Of a DNA stretch of 64,000 bases, positions 27,695 to 35,885 are shown piece after piece; positions within the stretch are counted from its first letter, which is position 1; each line of letters starts with the position of its first letter. A program made the translations under genes and the position numbers. The notes under the pieces are model-generated. The model was not told the DNA's origin. It made no database searches and worked only from the letters and a program-made list of their open reading frames with translations. This stretch comes from Pseudohalocynthiibacter aestuariivivens. Lineage in GTDB: Bacteria; Pseudomonadota; Alphaproteobacteria; Rhodobacterales; Rhodobacteraceae. Location: positions 2,356,001 through 2,420,000 of the forward strand of contig NZ_CP049037.1 of assembly GCF_011040495.1 (NCBI RefSeq). Reading direction: 5' to 3'.

Positions 27695-27746
27695 CGGGGC
27701 ATCCTCCGCGCACAATATCAATCGACGGTTTGAACGCATACATTGC

Positions 27747-27776
27747 CGGACGCCGCCCTGCGGCGGGCGCTGTCCG
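27747..27776 (+). terminator. GC-rich hairpin after the Lrp-family gene
   Basis: CGGAC and GTCCG enclose a GC-rich inner helix (GCCGCC against GGCGGG), 53 bases downstream of the stop. No U-run follows, so termination is uncertain. Apart from this and the pnp terminator, the 213-base region 27695-27907 shows nothing else. Confidence 0.3.
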
Positions 27777-27852
27777 AACAATCAGATCTGTTTCGCGTAG
27801 TGCCGCGGCCAAAGGAAAGCAGTAACTGATGCGCAGCACAGCAAAACACAAG

Positions 27853-27880
27853 AAAAAAGCCCCGGCGTTTCCACCGGGGC
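27853..27880 (-). terminator. Rho-independent terminator of pnp
   Basis: On the minus strand a 7-bp all-GC stem (GCCCCGG / CCGGGGC, 8-nt loop) is followed directly by six U residues. It lies 28 bases past the pnp stop codon. Confidence 0.9.
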
Positions 27881-27907
27881 CCCTACTCATTCAACCAAGC
27901 GATCTGC

Positions 27908-30040
27908 TCAGTCGTCTTTCTTTTCCGGCGCAACTTCTTCGCCGGTTTCCTGATCGACTACTTTCATCGACAGGCGCACCTTGCCGCGATCGTCAAAGCC
28001 CAGCAGCTTGACCTTCACTTCCTGACCTTCTTTCAGAACATCTGACGGATGATTCAGGCGGCGGTTTTCGATTTGGCTGACATGCACCAGACCGTCGCGC
28101 TTGCCAAAGAAGTTCACGAATGCACCGAAATCGACGATCTTGACGACCGTACCAGTGTAAATCGCGCCTTCTTCCGGCTCTGCCACGATCGAGTGGATCA
28201 TGTCATAGGCTTTCTTGATCGAATCGCCGTTGGGCGACGCGATCTTGATGATGCCTTCGTCGTTGATATCGACCTTGGCGCCCGACACTTCGACGATTTC
28301 GCGGATGACCTTGCCGCCCGAGCCGATGACCTCACGGATTTTGTCCGTGGGGATCTGCATCGTCTCGATACGCGGCGCGTGAACCGAGAATTCCTGCGCG
28401 CCGGTCAGGGCTTTGTTCATCTCACCCAGGATATGCATCCGGCCTTCCTTGGCTTGCGCCAGTGCCTTTTGCATGATTTCGGGCGTGATGCCCGCGACCT
28501 TGATATCCATCTGCAACGAGGTGATGCCGTTTTCGGTACCCGCCACTTTGAAATCCATGTCGCCGAGGTGATCTTCGTCGCCAAGGATATCGGTCAGAAC
28601 CGCATAGGATCCGTCTTCTTCCAGAATCAGGCCCATCGCCACACCGGCAACCGCCGTTTTCAGCGGCACGCCAGCGTCCATCATCGACAGCGATCCACCA
28701 CAAATCGACGCCATCGAGGATGAGCCGTTGGATTCGGTGATCTCGCTAACCAGACGAATGGTGTAGGGGAAATCCGTCGCCGCAGGCAGAACCGCCTGAA
28801 GCGCGCGCCATGCCAGCTTGCCGTGGCCGATTTCGCGACGACCCGGAGGGCCCACGCGACCCGCTTCGCCAACCGAATAGGGGGGGAAGTTGTAATGCAG
28901 CAGGAAGTTCGATTTAAAGTTGCCATGCAGCGCATCGATGAATTGCTCATCATCGCCGGTGCCCAGTGTGGTCACGACCAGACCCTGCGTTTCACCACGG
29001 GTGAACAGCGCCGAACCGTGGGTACGTGGCAGCAGACCGGTTTCGCAAACGATATCGCGCACCTTGTCCAATGCCCGGCCATCAATCCGCTTGCCGGTTT
29101 TCACAACGTCGCCCCGCAGAACAGTCGCTTCCAGCTTCTTCAGGGCTGCGCTCAGATTGGCATCCTCTAGCTGTTCTTCGCTCAGCGATTCCTTGATCGC
29201 AGCCTTGGCGTCGGCAACTGCGGTCGTGCGTTCCTGCTTGTCAGTGATCGCATAGGCTGCGCGAACCTTGTCCTCGCCTGCTGCTTTCACCGCTGCAAAG
29301 AGTTCCGAGTAATCCGGTGGAGTAAAGTCGAACGGCTCTTTTGCCGCCGATTCCGCCAGATCAATGATCAGGTCGACCACTGGCTGAATTTGCTCATGCG
29401 CAAAGTTGACAGCGCCCAGCATCTCTTCTTCGGTCAGCTCATAGGCTTCGGACTCGACCATCATCACGGCGTCTTTGGTGCCGGCAACAACCAGATCAAG
29501 ACGTTGATCGGGGTTGTTTTTCAGCTCGTGCATGTCATCCACGGTCGGATTCAGGATGTATTCGCCATCCTCATACCCCACGCGGCAACCGGCGATCGGC
29601 CCACGGAACGGCGCGCCGGAAATGGTCAGTGCGGCAGAGGCCGCGATCATCGCCACCATGTCCGGGTCATTGACGAGATCGTGGCTCAGCACGGTGCACA
29701 TCACCAGTGTTTCATGCTTGAAACCCGGGACAAACAGCGGGCGGATCGGGCGGTCGATCAGACGCGCGGTCAGCGTCTCTTTTTCCGTGGGACGCGCTTC
29801 GCGCTTAAAGAAACCACCGGGCACTTTGCCGGCTGCATAATATTTCTCTTGGTAGTGAACCGTCAGCGGGAAGAAATCCAATCCCGGTTTCGGCTGCTTG
29901 GCAAAGGTCACGTTGGCCATGACACTGGTTTCACCCAGCGTGGCAATCACGGAACCGTCTGCCTGACGGGCGACCTTGCCCGTTTCGAGAGTCAGGGTTT
30001 CTTCGCCCCACTCGATTGATTTTTTAACTTCGTTGAACAT
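27908..30040 (-). CDS. pnp: Polyribonucleotide nucleotidyltransferase (PNPase)
   Basis: A 710-residue 3'-5' phosphorolytic exoribonuclease, the core of the RNA degradosome. Two RNase PH domains (N-terminal [11 protein letters not shown]...; second around [10 protein letters not shown] and [10 protein letters not shown]), the helical linker, then a KH domain with [11 protein letters not shown] and an S1 domain with [15 protein letters not shown] are all present; length is normal. The gene normally follows rpsO directly, but here rpsO lies 3.4 kb upstream with other genes in between, so pnp must have its own promoter. Its leader holds three stem-loops and its end a strong terminator. Confidence 0.98.
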   Translation of the reverse strand: MFNEVKKSIEWGEETLTLETGKVARQADGSVIATLGETSVMANVTFAKQPKPGLDFFPLTVHYQEKYYAAGKVPGGFFKREARPTEKETLTARLIDRPIRPLFVPGFKHETLVMCTVLSHDLVNDPDMVAMIAASAALTISGAPFRGPIAGCRVGYEDGEYILNPTVDDMHELKNNPDQRLDLVVAGTKDAVMMVESEAYELTEEEMLGAVNFAHEQIQPVVDLIIDLAESAAKEPFDFTPPDYSELFAAVKAAGEDKVRAAYAITDKQERTTAVADAKAAIKESLSEEQLEDANLSAALKKLEATVLRGDVVKTGKRIDGRALDKVRDIVCETGLLPRTHGSALFTRGETQGLVVTTLGTGDDEQFIDALHGNFKSNFLLHYNFPPYSVGEAGRVGPPGRREIGHGKLAWRALQAVLPAATDFPYTIRLVSEITESNGSSSMASICGGSLSMMDAGVPLKTAVAGVAMGLILEEDGSYAVLTDILGDEDHLGDMDFKVAGTENGITSLQMDIKVAGITPEIMQKALAQAKEGRMHILGEMNKALTGAQEFSVHAPRIETMQIPTDKIREVIGSGGKVIREIVEVSGAKVDINDEGIIKIASPNGDSIKKAYDMIHSIVAEPEEGAIYTGTVVKIVDFGAFVNFFGKRDGLVHVSQIENRRLNHPSDVLKEGQEVKVKLLGFDDRGKVRLSMKVVDQETGEEVAPEKKDD

Positions 30041-30065
30041 CTATCGTTTCCTGTCTGGAGGCACT

Positions 30066-30167
30066 CCGGGCCCCTGCCCGGTCCTCCGTTTCAATGGCGG
30101 CCCCATTGCCGCCGACCCCAATCTCATTTCATGCGCCCGGAGTCAGGGGCATCACGTCTCAGATGCC
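30066..30167 (-). promoter_or_regulatory. pnp: Stem-loop-rich leader upstream of pnp
   Basis: Within 130 bases upstream of the pnp start codon are three perfect short stems: CCGGGC-CCCT-GCCCGG (30066-30081), GGCGGC-6 nt-GCCGCC (30096-30113) and GGCATC-8 nt-GATGCC (30148-30167). In E. coli the pnp leader is a double-stranded RNase III target through which PNPase represses itself; these hairpins could play the same role. The promoter itself is not recognisable. Confidence 0.45.
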
Positions 30168-30227
30168 GGGGCCATACAGGAATTTCAGGCGTTTGGAAAG
30201 CAGCGAAGGAAAGCGGTAGGATCGCGC

Positions 30228-30273
30228 CTGTTGAACCACACTGGCATTCGCTGTTGAACCACACTGGCATTCG
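30228..30273. repeat. Perfect 23-bp tandem duplication
   Basis: The 23-base unit beginning CTGTTGAACCACACTGG is present twice in immediate succession without a mismatch, ending 26 bases before the asparaginase start codon. Each copy includes TTGAAC, which could act as a -35-like element. Confidence 0.9.
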
Positions 30274-30299
30274 TCAGTCGATCCGGCGTATTCAGGGCC

Positions 30300-31268
30300 A
30301 TGACCAGCAGACGTATCCTCTTGATCCACACCGGCGGCACGATCGGCATGGTGCGTACCGATCACGGCTTTGCCCCGCAGGATGGCGTGGTCGAGGACGA
30401 GATTGCCCGCCTGCTGGCCGGTCCGCACGCGGGGCTCAGCATCAAGATGGTGCGCCTTGATCCACTGATCGACAGCGCCAACGCCACGCCGAGCGACTGG
30501 AACCGGATCGCAACGGCGATAGCGGACCATCATGCCAAATATGACGGCTTCCTCGTCACCCACGGCACCGACACGTTGGCCTTTTGCGCGGCCGCGCTGA
30601 CATTCGCATTAGAGGGGCTGGAACGGCCCGTGATCCTGACCGGCGCAATGCTGCCCCTGACAGAACCGGGCAGTGACGGACAGCGCAACCTCAGCGATGC
30701 ACTAGACGCGCTAGATCACACAGCACCGGGCGTTCACGTCCAGTTTGCCGGGCGGCTGATGCATGGCGCACGCCTGCGCAAGACACACTCGCATTCCTTT
30801 GACGCATTTGCGGCCGAACCGACCAACGCGCCGCCGCTGCGTATCGGGCCTACACTGGTACAGCACAACTACCCCGGAGCACAGGTTGCAGTCCTGCCCG
30901 TGGCACCAGGGGGCGCAGGCGCGGTTCTGGAATACGCCGCTCAGCAATGCGACGGCATTGTGTTGCGCTGCTTTGGGTCGGGCACGGTGCCCAACACCCA
31001 AGAAATGCAAAATGCCCTGCGCACGGCAGAAACCCGCGCGATTCCCATCATCGCCGTCAGCCAATGCCCCGAAGGTGGCATTGCGCTGGGCACCTATGCG
31101 GCAGGGGCCATCCTGTCGCGGCATGGCGTCGTGGATGGGCATGACATGACGGTCGAAGCAGCCTACGCAAAGCTGCTTCTGGCCCTCACCCAAGAGCGCA
31201 ATCTGGCGGGGCAGCGTACCTTTCTCGCGACTCCGCTCTGCGGCGAATTCAGTGCACCGCGCGCCTGA
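30300..31268 (+). CDS. L-asparaginase (asparaginase/glutaminase family)
   Basis: A 322-residue enzyme hydrolysing L-asparagine to aspartate and ammonium. The first catalytic motif IHTGGTIGMV is at residues 9-18 and the second, VTHGTDTLAF, near 83-92, with the catalytic Thr and Thr-Asp pair. No signal peptide is seen, so it is cytoplasmic (type I-like). It lies behind a tandem duplication. It is convergent with the EamA gene, and the two coding regions overlap by 20 bases at their 3' ends. Confidence 0.93.
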   Translation: MTSRRILLIHTGGTIGMVRTDHGFAPQDGVVEDEIARLLAGPHAGLSIKMVRLDPLIDSANATPSDWNRIATAIADHHAKYDGFLVTHGTDTLAFCAAALTFALEGLERPVILTGAMLPLTEPGSDGQRNLSDALDALDHTAPGVHVQFAGRLMHGARLRKTHSHSFDAFAAEPTNAPPLRIGPTLVQHNYPGAQVAVLPVAPGGAGAVLEYAAQQCDGIVLRCFGSGTVPNTQEMQNALRTAETRAIPIIAVSQCPEGGIALGTYAAGAILSRHGVVDGHDMTVEAAYAKLLLALTQERNLAGQRTFLATPLCGEFSAPRA

Positions 31269-32109
31269 CCACCAGAAGCGTGCCAAACCCGGACGCGGCG
31301 ATCACACACAACCCCGCCAGCGCCACCGCATCGGGCCATTCACCAAAAACAAGCACACCCACAGTCGTCGCTGCGATCAACTGAGAGTAAATTAGTGGCG
31401 CGATCACCGTCGCGCTGGCGACGCGGTTGGCGATGACAAGGATGTAATTCCCCATCGCCGATCCCACCGCGCTGAGCAGGATCAGACCCAGCACAGGCAA
31501 TTCAGCGTCGGGCCAATGCGCAGTTGCGCCAAACGGCGTCAGCACCACCGCGCCGATGATCAGTTGCGACACCAACAGGAACCGAGGGCGATACTGCCCC
31601 GCTACGGCCCGCGTCATCATCAGATAGGCACCGTAAAAACACCCTGCCAGAAGCGCCAGCGCAATTCCCGGTGTCGCGCCAAAGCCCGGCTTGACCACCA
31701 GCATTACGCCCGCAAACCCCATCAACAGCAGCAGTGTGCGCAGGGGCGATATCCGCTCGCCCAGAAAAACCGCCGCCAGAAGATAGGATACCACTGGCCC
31801 GACAAAGAACGCGCCGAACACATCCGCGATCGGCTCGGTCCGCAGCGCAGTCAGGATGCAACTGATGCCGCCGACGATGAACAGCGCCCGCAGCAGCAGC
31901 TTCGCATCGCGGAAATATGCCAGCTCGGCGCGGTTCAACCCGCTGAAGGGCGACAACAGCAACGCGCCCAGCACGAAACGTGACCACGCAACAAAGACCG
32001 GACTGGCTCCACCCCCGGTGAGCAGCTTGCCCGCCGTATCGCCGAACACCACAAGGCTGGTCGCGGCAAAGACCATGGCGGCCACCTGAAAGAGCGAGGC
32101 GAGGGGCAT
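31249..32109 (-). CDS. EamA/DMT-family transporter
   Basis: A 286-residue inner-membrane protein with about ten hydrophobic segments arranged as two EamA repeats (first with FGDTAGKLLTGGGASPVFVAWSRF, second with LALLAGCFYGAYLMMTRAVAG). Drug/metabolite transporters of this kind usually export amino acids or other small metabolites; substrate unknown. Start placed at ATG 32109 because the first membrane segment follows directly; ATG 32148 is an alternative, and a further open stretch to 32349 overlaps the divergent gene and is rejected. Its 3' end overlaps that of the asparaginase gene by 20 bases. Confidence 0.87.
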   Translation of the reverse strand: MPLASLFQVAAMVFAATSLVVFGDTAGKLLTGGGASPVFVAWSRFVLGALLLSPFSGLNRAELAYFRDAKLLLRALFIVGGISCILTALRTEPIADVFGAFFVGPVVSYLLAAVFLGERISPLRTLLLLMGFAGVMLVVKPGFGATPGIALALLAGCFYGAYLMMTRAVAGQYRPRFLLVSQLIIGAVVLTPFGATAHWPDAELPVLGLILLSAVGSAMGNYILVIANRVASATVIAPLIYSQLIAATTVGVLVFGEWPDAVALAGLCVIAASGFGTLLVVRRAVH

Positions 32110-32242
32110 AGATCCGGATCCGGGACTGGTACCACGCCGAACTGTCATGCACCCGGACCAAAGACAATACCAAAGCGCACGGAACCCGACCGTCACCCGC
32201 CGCGTTTTCCCGGTAACATCTGACACGTATCGGAGGATTGGC

Positions 32243-32899
32243 TTGCGGCGAGACCACATCAACTTATCTCGGGACTGCCGGGAGCCTTGGCTGCTGATCG
32301 TGCTTGGGGTGGGTGGTATCGCTGGCTGCGCGGCGCTCATTTTCGGCACGCTGATCGGGCCCTATTACGTTCCAGATCACGACTGGATCGCCGACACGAT
32401 CAGCGATCTGGCGGCGGGGGACTCGGAAATTATCATGGATGTCGCGCTTTATGGTTTTGCCGCCGGGCTGTTTGCTGCGGCACTGGCAGCAGCGCATGCG
32501 CATCCCGGCGGGGCAGCATGGTCCGCAGGGATCGTGGCACTGGCGATTCTAGCGGCCATCGTGATCGTCGTCGGCGCGCGTAATGAATATGGCGACAACG
32601 ACAGCGAGGGGATCGTGATCCACAGTTATCTGGTATACGGGCTGGGGTTTTTCTTTCTCGTCGCGCCCCTTTGCATGGCTGCCGGAGCGGGAACGCGGAG
32701 CCACGGCATCAAATGGGCGCTATTGGGACTGGCCGCAGTCTGGGCGCTCGCAGCACCGGTGTTCTTCCTGCTGCCCACCGGGATCGACGGCCTCTATGAA
32801 CGCGGTCTGGGCCTGATTGCCTGCGCGATGACCGCCGTGCTCTGCCTGCATTTTATCGCCATCGGACACAGTAGCCTGCGCAGGCGGGACGCCCGATGA
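32243..32899 (+). CDS. DUF998-like integral membrane protein
   Basis: About 218 residues with six hydrophobic segments, the conserved opening loop YYVPDHDWIADTISDLAAGD, and short charged loops; this resembles the DUF998 membrane family of unknown function. The TTG start at 32243 is chosen because GGAGG lies 6 bases upstream; an ATG at 32147 would put the start inside the probable promoter zone and add a non-hydrophobic extension. It overlaps the next gene by 4 bases, so both are cotranscribed. Confidence 0.72.
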   Translation: MRRDHINLSRDCREPWLLIVLGVGGIAGCAALIFGTLIGPYYVPDHDWIADTISDLAAGDSEIIMDVALYGFAAGLFAAALAAAHAHPGGAAWSAGIVALAILAAIVIVVGARNEYGDNDSEGIVIHSYLVYGLGFFFLVAPLCMAAGAGTRSHGIKWALLGLAAVWALAAPVFFLLPTGIDGLYERGLGLIACAMTAVLCLHFIAIGHSSLRRRDAR

Positions 32900-33423
32900 T
32901 GGCACTGCAGACAATTGGCCAGACCGTGCTGGCCGTGGTGGTCGTGATCGCCTTGGTGCGGCTGAACGGATTGCGATCCTTTTCCAAAATGTCGAGCTTT
33001 GATTTCGCCCTGACTGTCGCTGCCGGGTCCGTGCTGGCCACGATGATGACTACTCCCGACCCGCCGTGGCCCGCGCTAATCGCGCTGGCGACCCTGTTCG
33101 CATCGCGGTTCGTAATTTCGCTGGCGCGGGCGCATTTCCCGTCGATGCAGCGCGCCACAGACAATAGCCCCCTGATGCTGATGTATGACGGGCAGTTATT
33201 CGAAGCGAACTTGACCCGCGCCCGCGTCACTCTGCCCGAATTGCGCTCGAAACTGCGAGAGGCAGATGCAACGCGCCTTTCGGGTGTCCGTGCAGTGGTA
33301 TTCGAGGCGACCGGCGATGTCAGCGTGCTGACCGGCGATCATGTAGATGATGAACTGCTTGCCGACGTCTCTTGGGGTGACGCCCCCAGACCAGACCGCA
33401 GAACGGATCAGAATCAGTCCTGA
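32896..33423 (+). CDS. YetF/DUF421-domain membrane protein
   Basis: A 175-residue protein with three N-terminal transmembrane segments (residues ~5-100, including LNGLRSFSKMSSFDFALTVA) followed by a small cytoplasmic YetF-type alpha/beta domain (SPLMLMYDGQLFEANLTRAR). The pattern R-S/T-F-S-KMS-x-F-D is the family hallmark. Function of the family is unknown, although related Bacillus proteins matter in spore germination. It is coupled to the upstream membrane protein by an ATGA overlap. Confidence 0.87.
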   Translation: MMALQTIGQTVLAVVVVIALVRLNGLRSFSKMSSFDFALTVAAGSVLATMMTTPDPPWPALIALATLFASRFVISLARAHFPSMQRATDNSPLMLMYDGQLFEANLTRARVTLPELRSKLREADATRLSGVRAVVFEATGDVSVLTGDHVDDELLADVSWGDAPRPDRRTDQNQS

Positions 33424-33457
33424 AACGCAAAACGCCCGCGCGTCTCCGTGCGGGCGT
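33424..33457 (-). terminator. Rho-independent terminator of rpsO
   Basis: On the minus strand ACGCCCGC pairs with GCGGGCGT around an 8-10 nt loop and is followed by TTTTGCGTTT. It starts 27 bases past the rpsO stop codon, and shows that rpsO transcription does not run on to pnp efficiently. Confidence 0.85.
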
Positions 33458-33483
33458 CGTATCTGATAACTGACCCGGCGCGC

Positions 33484-33753
33484 TTAGCGGCGGATACCGA
33501 GCTTGCCAATCAGGTCACGATAGCGTGCCTCTTCTTTGCCCTTGAGATAATCCAGCAGCTTGCGGCGCTGGGCAACCATTTTCAGAAGGCCACGACGACC
33601 GTGGTTGTCCTTCTTGTGGGTTTTGAAATGCTCGGTCAGGGTCGTGATGCGCGAGGTCAAAATGGCAACCTGAACTTCGGGCGAACCTGTATCGCCTTCT
33701 TTGGTTGCGAATTCTTTCATTACGCGTTCTTTGTCTTCAGCAGTGATCGACAT
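33484..33753 (-). CDS. rpsO: Ribosomal protein uS15
   Basis: An 89-residue 30S subunit protein that binds 16S rRNA early in assembly. The signature region [23 protein letters not shown] (here [19 protein letters not shown]) and the closing [12 protein letters not shown] are conserved; length is exact for the family. In most bacteria it sits between truB and pnp; here accessory genes separate it from both. Confidence 0.98.
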   Translation of the reverse strand: MSITAEDKERVMKEFATKEGDTGSPEVQVAILTSRITTLTEHFKTHKKDNHGRRGLLKMVAQRRKLLDYLKGKEEARYRDLIGKLGIRR

Positions 33754-33891
33754 CGGGATCTCCTCGTATAAAGGGTTCTGGGCACAAGCCGGGATGTCGT
33801 CCAGCAGGGTCCATGGAGTGTGCGCCGCGCCAAAAGCCCGACGACCGGGCGCGTATAGGCCAGTTAGTGATCAAAGAAAAGCAAAATCAGA

Positions 33892-35109
33892 TCAGGCCGC
33901 CGCCCCGGGCCAGTCCAACACGCTCTGCCCCATCAACGTCACATGGTTTAGCGCCAGACCCGGCGCATCATGCACCGCTGCAATGGGCGTCCCGTTCAGC
34001 AGAACATGCTGCAATCCGACCGTGTTGGCATCGGGTTCAATCGTTACGTCGGGATCGGGATCGGCCAAATCGTCAAAGACGATCATCAGCGTATCCTCGG
34101 CCAATGAGAAATCCAGAATTTCCGGCTGATGCTCTGCCGTTGCCCACGGACCAATGGCAACCGTGTCGGCCCCGTCACCGGTCGTCACGATGTCGTCCGC
34201 GCCTGCGGCGATCATGTCACTACCACCTCCTCCGTTGAGGTAGTCGATTCCATCTGAATCGTCCCATCCGACAGAATCAGAATCATCTGCCAGCCCGCTG
34301 ATGGTATCGTCACCCCAGCCCCCAAAGAGCGAGTCCTGCCCTACCCCGCCGGTCAGCACATCGTCGCCCAACCCGCCATGGAGCGCATCATCACCCGCGC
34401 CGCCGTCCAAAGCGTCATCACCTGCGCCTCCAAACAGCGTATCGTCGCCTTCATCACCCGTCAGCGTATCGTCACCGCCATGTCCATAGAGCGAATCGTC
34501 GCCCGCGCCGCCGTCCAGCTGATCCTGCCCGTCACCGCCATGCAGGCTGTCATCGCCCGCATCGCCGCTCAGGTTGTCGTCGCCTGACCCGCCAAAGAGC
34601 GCGTCATCACCCCCCGCACCACCGATCACGTCGTTACCGGCATAACCATTCTGCCAATCGACACCCTCGGTACCCGGCATCACGTCGTTTTCGGCGCTGC
34701 CTGTCGTGATCCGCTCACCCGATGGCACATCCTGCCCGCTGGTCTGCTCAGGATCAGTGCTGTCCATCCTCTCTGGGTCACTGTCTGAAACAGTATCATC
34801 CGGATTGGATACAGTTGCCTCTTCAGTGCCGTTATTGGCGGGGCTTTCGCCCAAGGCTTGGTCGGCATCTGCTGCTTCGCTGGACTGTATGTCCGCTTCA
34901 GGCTCTGTTGCCGCATCATCCGCTGTGGCGAAATCAATGATCCTCTGCCCACTGCTTTCCGATGCATCATCCGTCTCGGACGGCGCGTCGGTCTCGACGT
35001 CGGCGGTATCCTCTGACTCAATGTCATCGTCACCAGACATCCCGACAAAAGCCATCGACCCGATCGCCATCATGCCCATAAGACCTGCCAACAACAGCAT
35101 ATCAACCAC
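33892..35109 (-). CDS. RTX-type calcium-binding protein with N-terminal membrane anchor
   Basis: A 405-residue very acidic protein. Residues 4-24 form a hydrophobic anchor or uncleaved signal; residues ~27-140 are a low-complexity Asp/Glu/Ser/Thr stalk; residues ~155-270 hold about twelve RTX nonapeptides of the form GGxGDDxLx, which fold as a calcium-binding beta-roll; the last ~120 residues form a C-terminal module (EILDFSLAEDTLMIV ... VLLNGTPIAAV) shared with the divergent RTX protein at 35886. No type I secretion genes are nearby. Start: GTG at 35109 or ATG at 35100. Function unknown, probably surface or periplasmic. Confidence 0.85.
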   Translation of the reverse strand: MVDMLLLAGLMGMMAIGSMAFVGMSGDDDIESEDTADVETDAPSETDDASESSGQRIIDFATADDAATEPEADIQSSEAADADQALGESPANNGTEEATVSNPDDTVSDSDPERMDSTDPEQTSGQDVPSGERITTGSAENDVMPGTEGVDWQNGYAGNDVIGGAGGDDALFGGSGDDNLSGDAGDDSLHGGDGQDQLDGGAGDDSLYGHGGDDTLTGDEGDDTLFGGAGDDALDGGAGDDALHGGLGDDVLTGGVGQDSLFGGWGDDTISGLADDSDSVGWDDSDGIDYLNGGGGSDMIAAGADDIVTTGDGADTVAIGPWATAEHQPEILDFSLAEDTLMIVFDDLADPDPDVTIEPDANTVGLQHVLLNGTPIAAVHDAPGLALNHVTLMGQSVLDWPGAAA

Positions 35110-35176
35110 TCACACTTACCCAAGGCAAGTGTGCCGCCAGACCCCCTGAACGGTCAATTACGATCAGAATGATTGG

Positions 35177-35692
35177 TTAACTGCCGGGCATCCAGACCTG
35201 CGGCTGTTCACTGTAACTGATATAAAGTGGATGCCGGGGATGGCCGCCTTTGGTCAGCCCCAGATGATGCACCCTCCTGCCGGAATCACGCAACAATGAC
35301 GCGACATGCGGCCCGCGCTCCAGATGTGCGCCATGGGTGCCCCACGCGGCAATGATCAGATCGGCCCAGTCGCACGCTTCGGCAATGGCCGTGTCATTGC
35401 CCGGCCCCACCGGATCGGCGGCGGCACGCATCTGGCGCGGATCAGTGTCACGCCAGGCAAAGATATTTGTGACCCGAAACGCGCCGAATCCCAGCGCGCG
35501 CGCACGCCGTTCACATCGCTCTACCGTGGGGTCGTTCTGCACTTCGGTTGCCGTTGACGGATTCAACATGACAAAGGCAACGCGCCGTCCTTCTGGCTGC
35601 CAGATTCGGGTCAGTTGATAACGATACCGCTCGCAGGGCGAATAAGTCGCCGTCGACTGCGCATCGTCCTTGAGGTGTGCTCGCTCGATCAT
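35177..35692 (-). CDS. DUF1643-domain protein
   Basis: A 171-residue protein with the complete DUF1643 pattern: YRYQLTRIWQPEGRRVAFVM, MLNPSTATEVQNDPTVERCE, RVTNIFAWRDTDP, and AWGTHG. The invariant LNPSTA and the Asn/Asp/Asp residues suggest an enzyme-like pocket, but the family has no established activity; members occur on phages and chromosomes alike. It sits alone between two divergently oriented RTX genes. Confidence 0.88.
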   Translation of the reverse strand: MIERAHLKDDAQSTATYSPCERYRYQLTRIWQPEGRRVAFVMLNPSTATEVQNDPTVERCERRARALGFGAFRVTNIFAWRDTDPRQMRAAADPVGPGNDTAIAEACDWADLIIAAWGTHGAHLERGPHVASLLRDSGRRVHHLGLTKGGHPRHPLYISYSEQPQVWMPGS

Positions 35693-35820
35693 CCCCCGCT
35701 TGTGCCGCCCCTCGCGCCCCGATGCAAGCAGCCCGAATCGCGGACATGATTACGCGCAGACCCGCGTCAATTACCGACAGACTGGCGCATTGTTTCCAGC
35801 CAAAGGACAACAGCGCCGAA

Positions 35821-35868
35821 AACTTGACAGAAACGTATATCAAACAGACGCTTATATGACTGTCAGTT
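35821..35868. repeat. Inverted repeat in the RTX/DUF1643 intergenic region
   Basis: AACTTGACAG (35821-35830) and CTGTCAGTT (35860-35868) are inverted copies differing by one inserted T, 29 bases apart, just upstream of the RTX gene at 35886. The left arm contains TTGACA, which could be a -35 element, but no -10 fits it well. Possible operator; nothing else is seen in 35693-35885. Confidence 0.35.
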
Positions 35869-35885
35869 GGTGAGGGGGCACCAAA

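Noticed and set aside
28049..28723. 224-codon plus-strand frame antisense to pnp
   Set aside because: Mirror frame of conserved PNPase.
34301..34587. Simple-sequence-like plus-strand frames in the RTX gene (Ser/Pro-rich)
   Set aside because: They are the reverse reading of the RTX nonapeptide repeats; the periodicity is protein-level and not an independent DNA repeat or CRISPR array.
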